In this document: piece by piece, positions 23,587 to 25,060 of the stretch
Numbering within the stretch: position 1 is the first letter of the stretch
Layout of the letters: every line of letters begins with the position of its first letter
Assembly (NCBI GenBank): GCA_964498755.1
Contig: CAZCIB010000034.1
Span: 1 to 25,060 of the forward strand
Reading direction: 5' to 3'
Source: RZZS01 sp964498755
Lineage (GTDB): Bacteria; Pseudomonadota; Alphaproteobacteria; Micavibrionales; Micavibrionaceae
DNA length: 25,060 nt
Notes under the pieces: generated by a model
Database searches by the model: none
What the model was told of the DNA's origin: nothing
What the model saw: only the letters and a program-made list of their open reading frames with translations
Translations under genes and position numbers: made by a program

Positions 23587-24593
23587 GGCTTTTTCCGCGA
23601 ATGCCCCGGGCTTTCGCCGACGGGCCTGTCGAGGAGCGCAAGGCGCCCGGGGATGCAGATTGCGCACAGGCCGGAATCCTCGTCGACGCAGGGCTTGTCG
23701 GGATAGAGCAGGTAATCGCCCCGGTATTCGCGCGGGCTCACGTTCGGCATGAAGACGTTCGCCCCGCTCTGGAGGGCGCGGTTGCGGCCCTCATGGTTCG
23801 GGAAAACCGCGTCGAACGCCGTCGTGGCCGGGATATGGGCGTTTTCGTTGAATATCCTTAAAACCGCCAGCGCGACGAAAAACATCTCTTTGTCATCGTC
23901 GTAAATATTTTTCATGCCGCCCATCGGCGTGTCCGCATGCGGGATAAAAGGGCCGATCCCGATCATGTCGAGGTCCAGCTCACGGCAGAGCAGGATATTG
24001 CCCGCGAGCGTGTCCAGCGTCTCGCCGGGCAGGCCGATCATAAACCCGCTGCCAACCTGAACGCCGAGTTCGCGCAAATCTTTCAAACACTGGATGCGCC
24101 GCTCAAGAGAGCAATCGGGATGGATTTTTTCGAACAATTCCGGATCGCTCGTCTCGAAGCGCAGCAGATAACGGTCCATGCCGCATGCGCGCCAATAGGC
24201 GTAAACGTCGACATCGCGGTTTCCTGCGGACAGCGTAACCGCCAGCGGCGTTTCTTCTTTGATGCGTTTGATCAGTGCGCCGATGCGTTCGTTTTCTTTT
24301 TTCGAGTCGGCTTCCCCGGATTGCAGGACGATCGTGCCTTGCTGCCAGTCCGGCATGGCGCGCGCGACCTCTAATATTTCATCGTCGGGAATGCGGTAGC
24401 GGTTCACTTTTTCGTTGCCCGCGCGAATGCCGCAATAGGCGCAGGAATTGGCGCAAATGTTGGAAAATTCCACAATTCCGCGCAAATAAACCTCGTCGCC
24501 CATATTTTCCTGCCGGACCTTGTCCGCCCGCGCGTACAGGGCGGGGCGGTCTTCGGGCGGCGTTTGGAGGAGGGAGAGGATGTCTTGCTTCAT
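23583..24593 (-). CDS. hydE: [FeFe]-hydrogenase maturase HydE
   Basis: A radical-SAM enzyme (336 aa) acting in assembly of the H-cluster diiron subsite. RGIVEFSNICANSCAYCGIR is the HydE signature, with C47-x3-C51-x2-C54 binding the SAM cluster. The C-terminal C302-x7-C310-x2-C313 matches the accessory-cluster spacing of T. maritima HydE, which some homologues lack. PylB, BioB and ThiH relatives are less likely given the EFSNxCxxxCxYCG wording and location beside hydA. The gene converges on hydA with a 4-base overlap of stop codons, so it has its own promoter. Its upstream region contains a hairpin and a MITE-like element. HydF and HydG are not seen. Confidence 0.93.
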   Translation of the reverse strand: MKQDILSLLQTPPEDRPALYARADKVRQENMGDEVYLRGIVEFSNICANSCAYCGIRAGNEKVNRYRIPDDEILEVARAMPDWQQGTIVLQSGEADSKKENERIGALIKRIKEETPLAVTLSAGNRDVDVYAYWRACGMDRYLLRFETSDPELFEKIHPDCSLERRIQCLKDLRELGVQVGSGFMIGLPGETLDTLAGNILLCRELDLDMIGIGPFIPHADTPMGGMKNIYDDDKEMFFVALAVLRIFNENAHIPATTAFDAVFPNHEGRNRALQSGANVFMPNVSPREYRGDYLLYPDKPCVDEDSGLCAICIPGRLALLDRPVGESPGHSRKKP

Positions 24594-24610
24594 AAAGCCC
24601 AGAATACCTC

Positions 24611-24630
24611 ATTCCGGTGCAAGCCGGAAT
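24611..24630. repeat. Hairpin in the hydE 5' region
   Basis: ATTCCGG and CCGGAAT form a perfect 7-bp stem around TGCAAG, 17 bases upstream of the hydE start codon and so probably in its leader. This ATTCCGGxxxAAGCCGGAAT type is a common dispersed repeat in proteobacteria. Confidence 0.45.
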
Positions 24631-24648
24631 CTATACTTGCTTATTTTT

Positions 24649-24849
24649 CAGGGTAATCGCGTGAAGTTATGAATATTTGCAAAGAGCCTTTAATGCATTG
24701 ATTTATATATGTTTGTCATTTCGAGCGTATGCGAGAAATCTGTGTAGAATCCATTTTACACAGATCCCTCCGCTTCGCGTTCGGGATGACAATTATTTAT
24801 AAACAATATCTTAAGCAGGCATATTTCATAACTTCACGCGATTCCCCTG
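24649..24849. mobile_element. MITE-like element, 201 bp, with terminal inverted repeats and flanking direct repeats
   Basis: The ends, 24649-24673 and 24825-24849, are inverted copies of 25 bases with one mismatch; the inner 19 bases (for example AATCGCGTGAAGTTATGAA) match perfectly. Directly outside on both sides is GCTTATTTTT (24639-24648 and 24850-24859), a perfect 10-bp direct repeat like a target-site duplication. No ORF of transposase size is inside. CAGGG ends with 8-10 bp duplications recall the ISAs1 family, so it may be mobilised by such a transposase elsewhere. Confidence 0.7.
24714..24791. repeat. Imperfect palindrome inside the MITE-like element
   Basis: Arms TGTCATTTCGAGCG... 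and ...CGTTCGGGATGACA, with inner arms ATCTGTGTA and TACACAGAT, form a hairpin of about 78 bases. TGTCATTxCGAGCG palindromes are a widespread bacterial intergenic repeat. Here it may be nested in, or be the core of, the element. Confidence 0.55.
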
Positions 24850-24910
24850 GCTTATTTTTGTGAAAACAGCCGGTGAATGCCCGACCCAACAAAGATTACA
24901 GTGGATTTAA

Positions 24911-25006
24911 TAATTAATGCGCTATCCCTCACAGGCTATTTGAAGCTGCGCGCAGCGCAGTTTTAAAACTACAGAGCACGCAGAGAACGCAGAGAATATA
25001 AGCTCT
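24911..25006. repeat. Dispersed repeat, copy 2 (ACTACAGAG family)
   Basis: TAATTAATGCGC, GCGCGCAGCGCAG, TTTTAAAACTACAGAG, CGCAGAGAACGCAGAGAA and AAGCTCTT occur in the same order as at 762-856. The core 24940-24996 matches 791-847 at about nine positions in ten without gaps. The right half of the palindrome in copy 1 is missing here. The window end (25007-25060) shows nothing further. Confidence 0.65.
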
Positions 25007-25060
25007 TGCACACTACCGGACACAGTTGGGATAAGGCGGTGAATTGATTCATACTTTCAG

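Overview
The window reads as a chromosomal segment of an alphaproteobacterium. The evidence is the ntrY-ntrX-trkA-(HAD)-hfq-hflX gene order, the fused ispDF gene and the lpdA-lipA-coq10 order, all of which are typical of that class. The lineage within the class cannot be fixed from sequence alone. A deep-branching or uncultured group is plausible because several small genes are unfamiliar, but this is inference.

Layout. Positions 1-584 hold a gene fragment cut by the window edge and a tiny lipoprotein. Positions 585-1218 are a repeat-rich spacer with a terminator and three palindromic repeats. Positions 1219-5431 (+) carry a metallophosphoesterase, dihydrolipoamide dehydrogenase, a small two-helix membrane protein, lipoyl synthase and a Coq10/RatA START protein. 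Positions 5453-8587 (-) form a tight run: ispDF, pgpA, cinA/pncC and a glycosyltransferase. Positions 8596-17169 (+) carry ntrY, ntrX, trkA, a HAD phosphatase, hfq, hflX and an inositol-monophosphatase-family gene. mazG (-) converges on the last of these, and a small lipoprotein gene diverges from mazG.

Positions 18587-24593 are the most interesting part: an anaerobic-hydrogen module. It has a Crp/Fnr regulator that lacks the usual N-terminal cysteines but ends in a six-cysteine tail. A regulatory region of about 400 bp follows, with a perfect FNR-type palindrome, two strong hairpins, an extended -10 promoter and a Fur-like palindrome. Next comes a fusion of a NuoF-type 4Fe-4S domain with a GltD-type FAD/NAD(P) oxidoreductase, then a complete modular [FeFe]-hydrogenase, and on the opposite strand the maturase HydE. 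The likely reading is an oxygen- and perhaps iron-controlled hydrogenase that exchanges electrons with NAD(P)H. HydF and HydG, also needed for maturation, are not in the window.

Positions 24594-25060 hold another repeat cluster: a hairpin, a 201-bp MITE-like element with 25-bp terminal inverted repeats and flanking 10-bp direct repeats, and a second copy of the repeat seen near position 800. No rRNA, tRNA, CRISPR array or intact transposase was seen.
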